Assembly: GCF_007004545.3 (NCBI RefSeq)
Contig: NZ_CP045503.2
Location: 3,442,501-3,506,500 of the forward strand
Source of the DNA: Shewanella eurypsychrophilus
GTDB lineage: Bacteria > Pseudomonadota > Gammaproteobacteria > Enterobacterales > Shewanellaceae
Reading direction: 5' to 3'
Length of the DNA stretch: 64,000 nt
Part shown: positions 47,349 through 56,850 of the stretch, in pieces
How positions within the stretch are numbered: the first letter of the stretch is position 1
Layout: every line of letters begins with the position of its first letter
Translations under genes and position numbers: made by a program
Notes under the pieces: model-generated
What the model was told of the DNA's origin: nothing
Seen by the model: only the letters and a program-made list of their open reading frames with translations
Databases searched by the model: none

Positions 47349-48902
47349 TTACTGTTGCGCTTCTAGCTTCTTAAGTACTTTTTGTAACTTAAGCGTGTTG
47401 TAGTTAATATCTGCGGCACTGAAACCTGCGCCTTGCTGCATAGGGTAACCTTCAAGTGAGCCCATGAATTTTCCCACTTCTTGGGACAAAGGCACGAACA
47501 ACCACATATTATCGATCATCCAACGTACATACATGCCGGACTCTTTCGCTGCCATTTCAAATGGGTCTGCACGTAGGTTAGTCAGAGAAGCCCATGCTGG
47601 TACATTACGTACTGCAGACTGCATATCGCCGTCCATCATGGCAAAACTTGCTTTCCAGTCGTTCCAACGAACCGCATTAAGCTCACCGTTGGCACTGAAG
47701 TACATCTTGCTGGTACGTGGACCTTGCTCAACTTCACCCTTGAAGAAAGGCATGAAGTTACTACCATCTAAGTGTACACGCCAGTCCTTGCCGTTAAAGT
47801 GAGTCCCTTCTTTAAGATCTTCTACTAAAGAGTCTTCACCAGCTGCTGCTAATAGCGTTGGCATCCAGTCTTCATGTGACATCATGGCATTAACTTTTGT
47901 ACCAGGCTCAATCACACCAGGCCAGCGAACTAGCTGAGGAACACGCATACCACCTTCATAGGTTGTGCCTTTTTCGCCGTGAAATGGTGAAGTACCGCCG
48001 TCAGGCCAAGTGAATTTTTCTGCGCCGTTATCGGTTGAATAAACCACGATAGTATTATCGGCGATTTTCAACTCATCTAAGGTATCAAGTAACAGACCCA
48101 CATGATCGTCATGCTCAACCATGCCATCAGGGTAAATACCGATACCTGTGATACCGTCATATTTTTCTTGCAGACGAGTGTGTATATGCATGCGTGATGC
48201 GTTTACCCAAGCGAAGAATGGCTTTTCAGCTGCTACCGCTTTTTTGATAAACTTAATCGAAGCACCAACGAACTCATCATCGGCAGTTTCCATACGCTTA
48301 CGTGTCATAGGACCTGTATCTTCGATACGACCATCGGCATACGAGTGGATCACACCGCGTGGACCATACTTTTTCTTAAACTCTGGATCTTTCGGGTAGT
48401 AATAGGTTTCAGGCTCTTCTTCAGCGTTTAAATGATAAAGGTTACCGAAAAACTCATCGAAGCCATGGGCTGTTGGCAGATGCTTATCTTGATCACCTAA
48501 GTGATTTTTACCAAACTGGCCAGTGGTATAACCTTTATCTTTAAGCGCGTCTGCAATCGTTGGCGCCCAATCAGGGATACCATGATCAGAACCAGGCATG
48601 CCGATGGTCAATAGGCCAGTTCTGAATGGATGCTGCCCTGTAATAAATGAGGACCGACCAGCGGTACAGCTTTGTTGTGCATAATGATCGGTAAACAATG
48701 CACCTTCGTTAGCAATACGGTCAAGGTTAGGGGTTTGATAACCCATCATGCCTTGGTTGTAAGCGCTGATATTGTAATAACCAATATCGTCACCCCAGAT
48801 AACCAGAATATTTGGACGTTCTGGATCGGTTGCAGCCATAGCAGAAGCAGCGGTAGCCATGAGCCCCACAGCCAACGCCACTTTAGATAACATCTTAGAC
48901 AT
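47349..48902 (-). CDS. Periplasmic arylsulfatase-type sulfatase (Cys-type, CxAxR)
   Basis: From ATG 48902 (GAGGGG upstream) the product is 517 residues with a Sec signal ending SAMA. The sulfatase core is complete: the metal Asp pair in WGDDIGYYN, the formylglycine motif SCTAGRSSFITGQ, the KNHLGD lysine-histidine pair, MHIHTRL and the STDNGAEKFTWPDGG metal site. The modified residue is Cys in C-T-A-G-R, so it needs a maturase that accepts cysteine. It cleaves sulfate esters in the periplasm. A divergent histidine-kinase gene and a radical-SAM maturase 6 kb away complete the neighbourhood. Substrate unknown. Confidence 0.9.
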   Translation of the reverse strand: MSKMLSKVALAVGLMATAASAMAATDPERPNILVIWGDDIGYYNISAYNQGMMGYQTPNLDRIANEGALFTDHYAQQSCTAGRSSFITGQHPFRTGLLTIGMPGSDHGIPDWAPTIADALKDKGYTTGQFGKNHLGDQDKHLPTAHGFDEFFGNLYHLNAEEEPETYYYPKDPEFKKKYGPRGVIHSYADGRIEDTGPMTRKRMETADDEFVGASIKFIKKAVAAEKPFFAWVNASRMHIHTRLQEKYDGITGIGIYPDGMVEHDDHVGLLLDTLDELKIADNTIVVYSTDNGAEKFTWPDGGTSPFHGEKGTTYEGGMRVPQLVRWPGVIEPGTKVNAMMSHEDWMPTLLAAAGEDSLVEDLKEGTHFNGKDWRVHLDGSNFMPFFKGEVEQGPRTSKMYFSANGELNAVRWNDWKASFAMMDGDMQSAVRNVPAWASLTNLRADPFEMAAKESGMYVRWMIDNMWLFVPLSQEVGKFMGSLEGYPMQQGAGFSAADINYNTLKLQKVLKKLEAQQ

Positions 48903-49334
48903 AATTTCCCCTCTATTCAGAGCTTTGATGTTTAACAATGAGTCGTTGTAAGAAACCACTCACTAAAATACGTTATGTATTGACGTATTTAATTAAACAC
49001 TGCTCTCAGTCAAATTAAACCTCGCAATTCTACGAGTTAGCGATCCTTTCGCATAAAACTGTGAATCTAGATAATATTTAGCAATAACTAATGTAGCATG
49101 AGAGGCTAGAAACACTAGGTAAACACCAATGATGAGTGACAATTTACTTTATAGCTTTTGGCGTTTGGGATGAGTTAGCGCTATGAGTTGAATATAAATA
49201 TTCTAGCTGTGAGCGATATGCACTAAAAATTCACACTAGTAATTTCAACAGTTTTGTCGCGTTTTTGATGATATGACTAGTAATATCATGGACAAGAACA
49301 CAAAATAGAAATATACAAATAGATAGGAGGTCAT
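48903..49334. promoter_or_regulatory. Divergent promoter region, sulfatase (-) / histidine kinase (+), with two inverted repeats
   Basis: Two dyads stand out. One is AAATACGT-9 nt-ACGTATTT at 48966-48990, 64 bases before the sulfatase start. The other is ATGATAT-8 nt-ATATCAT at 49268-49289, 46 bases before the kinase start. Either could bind the two-component regulator encoded downstream. No gene lies here. Confidence 0.5.
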
Positions 49335-50537
49335 GTGGTAGAGCATCTAGATGAGTCATTGTTTTTATCCAGCGCTGAACACGATTTTTTTATCGATGTG
49401 CTGAATGCACTTCTTGAAAATGACAACGATACGATTCCAGAAAAAATAAAAGAAGCGCTGACCAACTATCTCCCTATCGCCGATGTACAACGTATGGCTA
49501 TTCTCCGTTTAAAAGATGGTGACACATTTGAAGGCGGTTATTCGGTTGCAACAAAAGGGTATACACCCACTCTCATACCTAGAGAAGGAATTAAAACGCC
49601 TTATGTCAGCAAGATCAGTAAGGGCCAGATGGTCTGTCATTCGGGCCCTATTTCTGATGTGTTCACTCAAGATGAGATAGAGATGGTCGGTATGCAGGGG
49701 ATCATAGCCCATTGTGTATTACCAATTACAGTGCGTGGAAAAATATGGGGAGCTATCGCCAGCAGCCGTTATAAAAACCATGACACTTGGGCACCTGTGT
49801 TATTAGAGCGCTTAAAAGCTTTAGGGCAAATATTGGCAGCGGCGTATGAGCGCTACCAATTTTGGGTTTCTATTGAAACCCAAAATGAACAGTTAGAGTC
49901 GCTTTCACGTCACTTGATGGAAAGCCAAGAGACCGAAAGACGACTGCTATCAAGAGAGTTACATGACAACTACTCTCAGCGACTCGCCTTATTAACCATC
50001 AAAGCGAATAGTGTGGCAGAGGTTGTTAGAGAAAGTGTCAAACCAGAAGCTATAGAGCTACTCAATACCATTCAGCAGTTAGCCAAAGATATGCAATCAC
50101 TGTCTCGCTCTTTGCACCCTGCCATTATCGAAGATCTCGGCTTAAATGCTGCGCTTAAAGCTGAATCTCGCCGTATAGCACAGATCAGTGAACTTGAATT
50201 ACAAACCATGTTCGCCGATCTACCAAGATTGAGTAATGAGCTCTCATTAAATCTGTACAGAGTGCTACAAGAGTCCCTCAATAATGTCGTTAAACACGCC
50301 CAAGCCTCGGCGGTATTTATCTCACTGGAAATCATCAAGGGGCAACTAAATTATCAGATAGTCGATGACGGTATTGGTTGCAAAGCATGTTTAGAAAAAA
50401 ATCGTGGCAGTATTGGACTTGTCAGTATTAGAGAAAGAGTGCAGCTGTTTAACGGCACCGTCACCTTTATTTCACCCGATGAGGGCGGCTTTGTCGTCGA
50501 TATAGCCATACCTTCAATAGAGGATCACTATGAGTAA
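49335..50537 (+). CDS. Cytosolic GAF-domain histidine kinase (NarX/UhpB type)
   Basis: The 400-residue protein has no signal or membrane helix. A GAF-like sensor occupies about 15-170 and a coiled segment about 175-205. The HisKA_3 domain holds the phospho-accepting His210 in SRELHDNYSQR, and the ATPase domain has N317 (QESLNNVVKHA), VDDGIGC (344-349) and GSIGLVSIRER. The start is GTG 49335 with an AGGAGG site four bases upstream. It overlaps the response-regulator gene by eight bases, so the pair is translationally coupled. The signal sensed is unknown; a GAF domain points to a soluble ligand or redox cue. Confidence 0.88.
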   Translation: MVEHLDESLFLSSAEHDFFIDVLNALLENDNDTIPEKIKEALTNYLPIADVQRMAILRLKDGDTFEGGYSVATKGYTPTLIPREGIKTPYVSKISKGQMVCHSGPISDVFTQDEIEMVGMQGIIAHCVLPITVRGKIWGAIASSRYKNHDTWAPVLLERLKALGQILAAAYERYQFWVSIETQNEQLESLSRHLMESQETERRLLSRELHDNYSQRLALLTIKANSVAEVVRESVKPEAIELLNTIQQLAKDMQSLSRSLHPAIIEDLGLNAALKAESRRIAQISELELQTMFADLPRLSNELSLNLYRVLQESLNNVVKHAQASAVFISLEIIKGQLNYQIVDDGIGCKACLEKNRGSIGLVSIRERVQLFNGTVTFISPDEGGFVVDIAIPSIEDHYE

Positions 50538-51123
50538 AATAGTATTAGCCGATGACCATCTGATTGTCGCTCAAGGTATCGCAGGTATATTACAGCCTGA
50601 ACATGAGATTCTAGCCATTGCAAAAAATGGTGAAGAGCTTGTCGAACTCGTCAAGAAACACAAACCCGAGCTGGTGATCACAGATATAAGTATGCCAGGC
50701 ATGACAGGTATTGCTGCTATAGCGGCGTTAAAACGAGTAAAGAACGACCTTAAGATAATTTGTCTCACTATGCATGATGAACAAGAGTATGCAGAAGGCG
50801 CAATGTCCGCCGGAGCCTTAGGCTACGTGTTAAAGCATGAAGCGACCGAAGATCTTCTTAAGGCAGTAGAAAGTGTTTTAGAGGGAAAGAAATATATTTC
50901 TAAGTCAATACAGGTCGATGAAGCGGCGCCTACATTATCGGCAAGGCAACTCAGCGTACTCAGACTACTGGTACAAGGGAAATCCGCTAAACAGGTCGCC
51001 GAAGAGTTATTTATTTCTCCTAGAACCGTTGAGTTTCACAAATACACCATCATGAAATTGATCAATGCTAAAACAACGGCAGACTTGATCCAATATGCCT
51101 TAGCTCATGGGTTAGTCAGTTAG
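50530..51123 (+). CDS. NarL/LuxR-family response regulator
   Basis: The 197-residue protein has a receiver domain with the acidic pair in VLADDH, the phosphorylation site Asp52 in VITDISMPG, and the conserved Thr and Lys in ICLTMHD and VLKHEA. A C-terminal LuxR-type helix-turn-helix follows: LSARQLSVLRLLVQGKSAKQVAEELFISPRTVEFHKYTIM. Its partner is the kinase that overlaps it. Likely targets are the divergent sulfatase promoter and the cytochrome and outer-membrane genes downstream, but this is inferred from position only. Confidence 0.9.
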   Translation: MSKIVLADDHLIVAQGIAGILQPEHEILAIAKNGEELVELVKKHKPELVITDISMPGMTGIAAIAALKRVKNDLKIICLTMHDEQEYAEGAMSAGALGYVLKHEATEDLLKAVESVLEGKKYISKSIQVDEAAPTLSARQLSVLRLLVQGKSAKQVAEELFISPRTVEFHKYTIMKLINAKTTADLIQYALAHGLVS

Positions 51124-51220
51124 CCCTAACTTGTTCTTTTAACCTAGCAACTTTTTTACAATCGAGTTGCTCATCTGAAATTACAACTCAATATTAAACT
51201 GATATAGCAGGCTAGCAATC

Positions 51221-53464
51221 ATGTCATCTCATTGTTTGAATCTTTCACTTTCATCAGTACTGGCACTCGTAGCTGTATTAACCTGCGCCTACAGTGTACA
51301 AGCTGCCGACTTTGTCGGCACCGAGACTTGTATCGATTGCCATCAAACTGAGTATCAAGATTGGCAAGGCTCAGATCATGATATGTCGATGCGCCATGCA
51401 GACTCTAGTTCGGTTCGGGGTGATTTTAACGATATCACACTCGTGCATAATGGCATGGAGAATCGATTCTTTATTAAAGGTGAACAATATTGGGTCAAGA
51501 TTGCAGGCAGTGATGGCAAGCTAAGCGATTATCAAATCAAGTACACCTTAGGCCATGATCCGCTGCAACAATATATGGTTGAGTTTGAAGATGGCAGAAT
51601 ACAATTGATCCCATTTGCATGGGATACTCGCCAGCAAGAGAGCGGCGGTCAACGCTGGTACCACCTCTACCCTGAACAGAAAGTCACAGATGATTTTTAT
51701 TGGACCAACCCAGGTCAAAACTGGAACTTCATGTGCGCAGATTGCCACTCAACTAACTTATCTAAAAACTACGACTCACAAAGTAATCGTTACGATACTC
51801 AGTGGTCTGAAATCAATGTCGCTTGTGAAGCTTGCCATGGACCTGCCAGTGAACATATCGCTTGGACAGCAACAGATAGACAAACCACAGCAATAGGTTT
51901 TTCACGGGATTTATCTAAACCTGTCAAGAACTGGCGTTGGGCTGCGGATAGCAAAACTGCCATTGCGGATAAACCCCATGCGACTGACCAGTTGCAAACT
52001 TGTGCCCAATGTCATAGCCGCAGGACACAGATTAGTGAAGATAATTCACTTGTCTCGCAAGCCTTTGGTGACAGGTACCAGCTTAACTTGCTCGATCAGA
52101 ATCACTATTATGACGATGGGCAAGTCTATGATGAAGTGTTTGTGTACGGCTCTTTCTTGCAATCTAAAATGCATAAGGCAGGGGTTGCTTGTAGTAATTG
52201 TCATAACCCACATTCAAATAAGCTAGTGATCGAAGGTAATGCTCTATGTGCACAGTGTCATAAGCCATCAGTGTTTGATGTCAGTGGCCATCATCAACAT
52301 GAAGCTGATTCTGCAGGCGCCCAGTGCATCAATTGCCACATGCCGCAAACGACATATATGCAAATTGATGAGCGCCGCGATCACAGCTTTAGCATTCCTA
52401 ACCCATCACAAACGATTAAACTCAATAGCCCAAATGCTTGTAATCGATGCCATCAAGATGAAAGCGCTGAATGGGCTTTGCAACACACTAACAAGTGGCA
52501 TGACGCAGACAGCGATAGTGAGAGTAAGCATTTTGGCGATGCCTTCTATGGGGCACGTCTGGGTGATCCCAATGCCTCACACACACTTTCCTATATCGCC
52601 CAAGATATTAAACAGGCAAACATCGTTCGCGCAGCGGCTTTAGAGCGATTACAAAATTATCCGGGCAGAAATGGGGTTGTCGCTATCGTAAGAGCGACAC
52701 GCAACCATGATGAAAATATCCGCCTTGGCGCTATAACTGCAGCAAAGCCCTATCCGATAAAAGACAGATGGCGCTTACTGTCCCCAGCACTAAAAGATCC
52801 AGTTTTAGCTATTAGGACAACGGCTGCCAGCAGCCTAGTGAATGACTGGCAAGAGTTGACTAAGCAGCAACAAAACCAGCTAAAATCGGCCTTAAATGAG
52901 TACATAAAGGTACAGGAATTCAATTCAGATAGAGGCTTTGCTCGCACTAACTTAGGCAATATCCATCAATCTTTAGGCCAATTAAAACGTGCTGAACAAT
53001 ATTACCTTGAGTCAATTAAGATTGAGCCGATATTTGCCAGCGCTTACGTCAACTTAGCGGATCTATATCGAGGTCAGAAAAAAGAGCAACAAGCCTTATT
53101 AATACTTAATCAAGGTATGCTAGCTCAGCCCAGTGACGCAAATCTTCCCTTCAGTTATGCATTAGCATTGCTGAGGATCAATCAGGATAAACAAGCGATA
53201 AAATACCTGCAACAAGCGACTAAGCTAGCACCTGAAAATAGTCGATTTTGGTATGTGTACGGCATAGCTCTGATCCCTGTGTCCACAGATAAAGCCAGTA
53301 CGGCGCTTAATGAGGCCTATCAAACCAGTGGTAATCCTCAGTATTTGTACGCTTTGTGTGAGCATTTGATCAATAATCGCAGTGAGGACGTACAGCGCTG
53401 CTTAACTCAATTAACTCCACTGGTTCCTGCTGAAGTGATTGAGCAACTCGAAGTAAAGCATTGA
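51221..53464 (+). CDS. Octaheme c-type cytochrome fused to HEAT-like and TPR repeats
   Basis: The 747-residue protein has a Sec signal ending VQAAD and eight CxxCH haem sites: CIDCH, CADCH, CEACH, CAQCH, CSNCH, CAQCH, CINCH and CNRCH. The haem part (about 30-420) resembles c554-type domains; the CHNPH and CHMPQ contexts are typical. A HEAT-like segment (about 455-560) and three to four TPRs (about 565-735) follow. It is periplasmic and could pass electrons or act as a multihaem oxidoreductase, with TPRs for docking. It follows the response regulator by 97 bases. I know the general multihaem-TPR family but no assigned reaction. Confidence 0.85.
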   Translation: MSSHCLNLSLSSVLALVAVLTCAYSVQAADFVGTETCIDCHQTEYQDWQGSDHDMSMRHADSSSVRGDFNDITLVHNGMENRFFIKGEQYWVKIAGSDGKLSDYQIKYTLGHDPLQQYMVEFEDGRIQLIPFAWDTRQQESGGQRWYHLYPEQKVTDDFYWTNPGQNWNFMCADCHSTNLSKNYDSQSNRYDTQWSEINVACEACHGPASEHIAWTATDRQTTAIGFSRDLSKPVKNWRWAADSKTAIADKPHATDQLQTCAQCHSRRTQISEDNSLVSQAFGDRYQLNLLDQNHYYDDGQVYDEVFVYGSFLQSKMHKAGVACSNCHNPHSNKLVIEGNALCAQCHKPSVFDVSGHHQHEADSAGAQCINCHMPQTTYMQIDERRDHSFSIPNPSQTIKLNSPNACNRCHQDESAEWALQHTNKWHDADSDSESKHFGDAFYGARLGDPNASHTLSYIAQDIKQANIVRAAALERLQNYPGRNGVVAIVRATRNHDENIRLGAITAAKPYPIKDRWRLLSPALKDPVLAIRTTAASSLVNDWQELTKQQQNQLKSALNEYIKVQEFNSDRGFARTNLGNIHQSLGQLKRAEQYYLESIKIEPIFASAYVNLADLYRGQKKEQQALLILNQGMLAQPSDANLPFSYALALLRINQDKQAIKYLQQATKLAPENSRFWYVYGIALIPVSTDKASTALNEAYQTSGNPQYLYALCEHLINNRSEDVQRCLTQLTPLVPAEVIEQLEVKH

Positions 53465-53580
53465 TCACATATCTCTGCTGACATGACCTAAAACAGGGAA
53501 ATTTGCGAGTGTTGGTAAACCATTAAAATAATTATGCTGCAGCTACTTAATTTGATTCAATTCTAAATGTAGGTGCAACC

Positions 53581-54363
53581 ATGAAGTTTAAGCTTTCCTA
53601 TCTCGCCGTCATCACTTTGCCTCTGCTTGCTCAATCCGCCATTGCGGAAGAGAAAGAGGTTCAAGATATGTCCGATCCATTGGCCGTTTATACACAAGTA
53701 GGTGGTTCATACGGTACTAACGGTATCAATTTTAAATTAGGTAAAACCTTAGACACAGGCTCACTGACGGAGATGTCTATGGTGCTATTTGAAGTCAAAA
53801 GCATGTTGGGTGAGCACACCAAAGATGACGGTTCGAGCGCGATGAACCCAGATATGGCTAATGATGGTATTTCAGAGCTACGTTTTCGAAAGTTTGATGT
53901 CGATATGACCAATGGCCGTGGCATATCCATGGACGTTATCCATAATTTTGATACCAATTCAGGTACTGCATCCATTGGCATGATCCAAGCTCTACCTAAA
54001 GTGGGTTTCTGGCAAGCCTTCCCTATTATCGCTGCTGGTGTGCAGTACAATGATGGCTCATACCGCTCTGCTGATGGCGACTCCACTGGCCTTAACTCCG
54101 ATTTCGCTTTTGCGAGTTTCACGCTTTACAACAAATTCCAGCTAACTGATACAATTTGGGCAAACTATAACCCAGTTTATACTCAAGCTATCTTTGGTGA
54201 GCAGGTATACACAGATAACCTAAAAGGCAGCGATGGCCTCACTCACGAGTTTGTTCTCAGTTGGCAGATGACGCCGACGCAGAACTTCCGATTATGGTAC
54301 AACACAACGCAAAACAACTTTGAAGATGGTGATTTCCGTTTAGAATACAACCAACAGTTTTAG
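53581..54363 (+). CDS. Probable outer-membrane beta-barrel protein
   Basis: The 260-residue protein has a signal peptide ending AIAEE and then alternating polar and aromatic strands (GSYGTNGINFKLGKTL, FAFASFTLYNKFQL, FRLWYNTTQNNF). It ends EYNQQF, with the terminal Phe expected of an outer-membrane barrel. Length fits a 10-14 strand channel. I do not recognise the family. It follows the cytochrome gene by 116 bases and precedes the sulfatase maturase, so it may carry substrate for the same pathway or partner the periplasmic cytochrome. Confidence 0.65.
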   Translation: MKFKLSYLAVITLPLLAQSAIAEEKEVQDMSDPLAVYTQVGGSYGTNGINFKLGKTLDTGSLTEMSMVLFEVKSMLGEHTKDDGSSAMNPDMANDGISELRFRKFDVDMTNGRGISMDVIHNFDTNSGTASIGMIQALPKVGFWQAFPIIAAGVQYNDGSYRSADGDSTGLNSDFAFASFTLYNKFQLTDTIWANYNPVYTQAIFGEQVYTDNLKGSDGLTHEFVLSWQMTPTQNFRLWYNTTQNNFEDGDFRLEYNQQF

Positions 54364-54373
54364 TCCATTAGGC

Positions 54374-54416
54374 AATGAGTCAAATGAGTCAAATGAGTCA
54401 AATGAGTCAAATGAGT
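54374..54416. repeat. 9-bp tandem repeat, AATGAGTCA, four and three-quarter copies
   Basis: Four exact copies and a 7-base partial start ten bases after the beta-barrel gene stop. It is a simple slippage-prone repeat in noncoding DNA. The rest of the gap to 54759 holds no gene; one ATACCGATTGGTAT palindrome lies near 54576-54589. Confidence 0.9.
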
Positions 54417-54759
54417 ATAAGTAATTAATCATCTCCTTGGCTTTATCTCCTACTCTTCTCTTATCGCTTCGAGTCATTGATTGTTCAATGATTCGAAACC
54501 TCCCCACCAGTTCGATAAATATCAAACGGTTAATCATAACCTCTCGTGAAGACAAATCGACAATACAGCACTAATACCGATTGGTATAAACACAAGCTAA
54601 CGTCTGCACATAAAAATTAGACTGTTGAAAAAACCAATGAAAAGCTACGACTGGTAAAACTTCCTGTTTTGCTATCAGTGTGCCGCACTTCATAGTCGAT
54701 ACATTAGTTAATCTTTATACTGAATTTATTATCAGTTTTAGCGAATATAGAGGCATTTC

Positions 54760-56028
54760 ATGCAGACGATTAAAGTTAATCAATATCAGGGAAAAGCCAG
54801 TAAACGCTTTCACGTGATGAGTAAGCCCATCGGGGCTGCATGCAATATCGATTGTACTTACTGCTATTATTTAAGTAAGCAGGACTTACTTGAATATAAG
54901 CAAGGCTGCAGTCCTAAAATGCCTTTCGATGAACTGGAAGCCTATATAAAACAATATATTCAGCAGCAAAATACTCCTGAAATTATTTTTACTTGGCAAG
55001 GGGGTGAGCCAACGATGTTGGGCTTAGATTACTTTAGGGAAATAGTCAGGTTACAAGCTAAATATGCACCTACTGATGTGACTATCTCAAATGATCTGCA
55101 AACTAATGGTATCTTACTAAATGATACTTGGTGCCAGTTCTTAGCCAAGCACAACTTTCTTGTAGGACTAAGCATCGATGGTCCTGAGATGTACCACAAT
55201 GCCTATCGAAAAAATCGCTCAGGAAAAGGCACTTTTAGACAAGTGATGCGAGCCGTTGAGCTGTTACACCATTACAAGGTGAACTTTGCTACCCTAACGT
55301 GTATCAATAACCTGACCAGTAAAAATCCTCTAGAAATTTATCGCTTCCTTCGAGATGTCGTTCGTTCACCTCAAATACAGTTTATTCCTATTGCTGAGCC
55401 AAAAACCTTTAGAGAAACGGCGCCGCAGAATTGGGACCAACACGAGATTCCTTTCTTAGGCAGTGAGCAGGCAAAGCCTGGTACGCGTAATTCGGTTGTG
55501 ACCTCTTGGTCAGTGTCTAGTGAAGACTGGGGAACGTTTCTCTGTAGCGTATTTGATGAATGGATAGTCCAAGACATAGGTAAAGTCTATGTGCAATATT
55601 TTGAAGCGAGTGTTGAGACCTGGATGGGCCGAACTAATCCACTATGTACACTCGGATCGCTCTGTGGCAAGGGGTTAGCAATGGAGCCTAACGGCGATGT
55701 GTTTACCTGCGACCATTACGTTTATCCAGAATATAAAATTGGTAACATTCATGAAAAGCCACTTGATCAAATGGCATTATCACCAAAACAGCAAGCTTTC
55801 GGGTTTGCCAAGAGCAAGACACTCACAAAACAATGCCAAAGTTGTGATTATAAGTTTGCCTGTTTTGGTGAATGTCCTAAAAACCGCTTTGTACGTTCCT
55901 ACGAAGGTGAGTTAGGCCATAATTATTTATGTCAGGGCTGGCATAAGTTCTTCAAACATATCGACCCTTATATGTGCCAGATTGTCACGGCTATGGGTTA
56001 TCAGGTGCGTGCCAAACAGCAGCGTTAA
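54760..56028 (+). CDS. Radical SAM anaerobic sulfatase maturase (anSME)
   Basis: The 422-residue protein has the radical SAM motif CNIDCTYCYY (CxxxCxxC) near 28-37, with KPIGAACN and the SAM-binding FTWQGGEPTMLG. The SPASM-type C-terminal iron-sulfur cysteines are in CTLGSLCGKG, NGDVFTCDHYVYPEYKIGN and CQSCDYKFACFGECPKNRF. anSMEs convert a Cys or Ser of an unfolded sulfatase to formylglycine without oxygen, in the cytosol before export. This provides the maturation step for the CTAGR sulfatase at 47.3 kb, whose SUMF1 neighbour lacks the needed cysteines. It stands alone with about 400 bases upstream for a promoter. Confidence 0.92.
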   Translation: MQTIKVNQYQGKASKRFHVMSKPIGAACNIDCTYCYYLSKQDLLEYKQGCSPKMPFDELEAYIKQYIQQQNTPEIIFTWQGGEPTMLGLDYFREIVRLQAKYAPTDVTISNDLQTNGILLNDTWCQFLAKHNFLVGLSIDGPEMYHNAYRKNRSGKGTFRQVMRAVELLHHYKVNFATLTCINNLTSKNPLEIYRFLRDVVRSPQIQFIPIAEPKTFRETAPQNWDQHEIPFLGSEQAKPGTRNSVVTSWSVSSEDWGTFLCSVFDEWIVQDIGKVYVQYFEASVETWMGRTNPLCTLGSLCGKGLAMEPNGDVFTCDHYVYPEYKIGNIHEKPLDQMALSPKQQAFGFAKSKTLTKQCQSCDYKFACFGECPKNRFVRSYEGELGHNYLCQGWHKFFKHIDPYMCQIVTAMGYQVRAKQQR

Positions 56029-56126
56029 CATACTGAATGTCTGCGGCAGAACAATTGGCATCCGATAAAATAATTCAAAGGGTAACAATTTCTGGCTAAT
56101 GGCTAAGCAAGTTACTCTTTATGGCT

Positions 56127-56747
56127 TTATTCGAGTGTGGATAAATAACTCACCAATTCAGCTAATTCTTCAGCTGTTCTCGATTTTGAAGCAATAAGGT
56201 ATTTACCATTCACCAACAGTGAAGGTACGCCTCTTATTCCAGCTAACTGAGCTTGAGTATCATAATTGGCAATGGCCAGACTAGAATCGATAGAGTTCAT
56301 CGCCTCATCAACATCTTTAGCATCTACGCCTTGCTGTACAAAGAAGTCCTTGAGTTGCTCTGGTCGGGTAAAGGGCCCCTCTTTTTCGTGAATACGCTTA
56401 AAAAGGTTGCCATGAACTTGGCGGATCATCTTAAGTTTTTGCGCAAGATAATAGGCTTCCTGACTTAAAATCCAGCTCGGACGACCAGCCCCGATAGGCG
56501 TACGTTCAAATTTAACCTTGTCGCCAAGCAGTTCGACTGTTTCTTCAAAAATAGGGTCCTGGCGATAGCAGTGTGGACAGTTATAAGAGAAAAACTCCCT
56601 CACTATCGGTGATATTGCCTCGGGGATCCCTCTCACCTGCACGTAATCTACGCCCTCGACAAAGTCCTTGGCTTCGGCTCTGTCACTTATAACGAAACTA
56701 GCCATCACGATAAATAAGGCGGCAAACGACCACTTGATAACACCCAT
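56127..56747 (-). CDS. DsbA-family thiol:disulfide oxidoreductase
   Basis: From the second ATG, 56747 (AAGGAG five bases upstream), the product is 206 residues with a Sec signal ending EAKD. The thioredoxin-fold active site is CPHC (Cys57-Cys60) in FFSYNCPHCYRQDP, and the cis-proline loop is GIRGVPSLLVNGKY. This is a periplasmic DsbA-type dithiol oxidase. It could be the main DsbA or a second copy; its position beside the sulfatase region is convergent with the maturase and need not imply a link. Confidence 0.9.
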   Translation of the reverse strand: MGVIKWSFAALFIVMASFVISDRAEAKDFVEGVDYVQVRGIPEAISPIVREFFSYNCPHCYRQDPIFEETVELLGDKVKFERTPIGAGRPSWILSQEAYYLAQKLKMIRQVHGNLFKRIHEKEGPFTRPEQLKDFFVQQGVDAKDVDEAMNSIDSSLAIANYDTQAQLAGIRGVPSLLVNGKYLIASKSRTAEELAELVSYLSTLE

Positions 56748-56850
56748 CATATCTCCTTAACGCTTTATAAACTTTTTATAAATTATAGCGATAAAACCTA
56801 AGTACAAGATCTAGCTAGAAAGCTAGTTACCAAACTCACAGTCAATGTAA

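Noticed and set aside
53688..54122. A 144-codon frame opposite to the beta-barrel gene
   Set aside because: It is a complementary-strand shadow of a gene with a signal peptide and barrel pattern.
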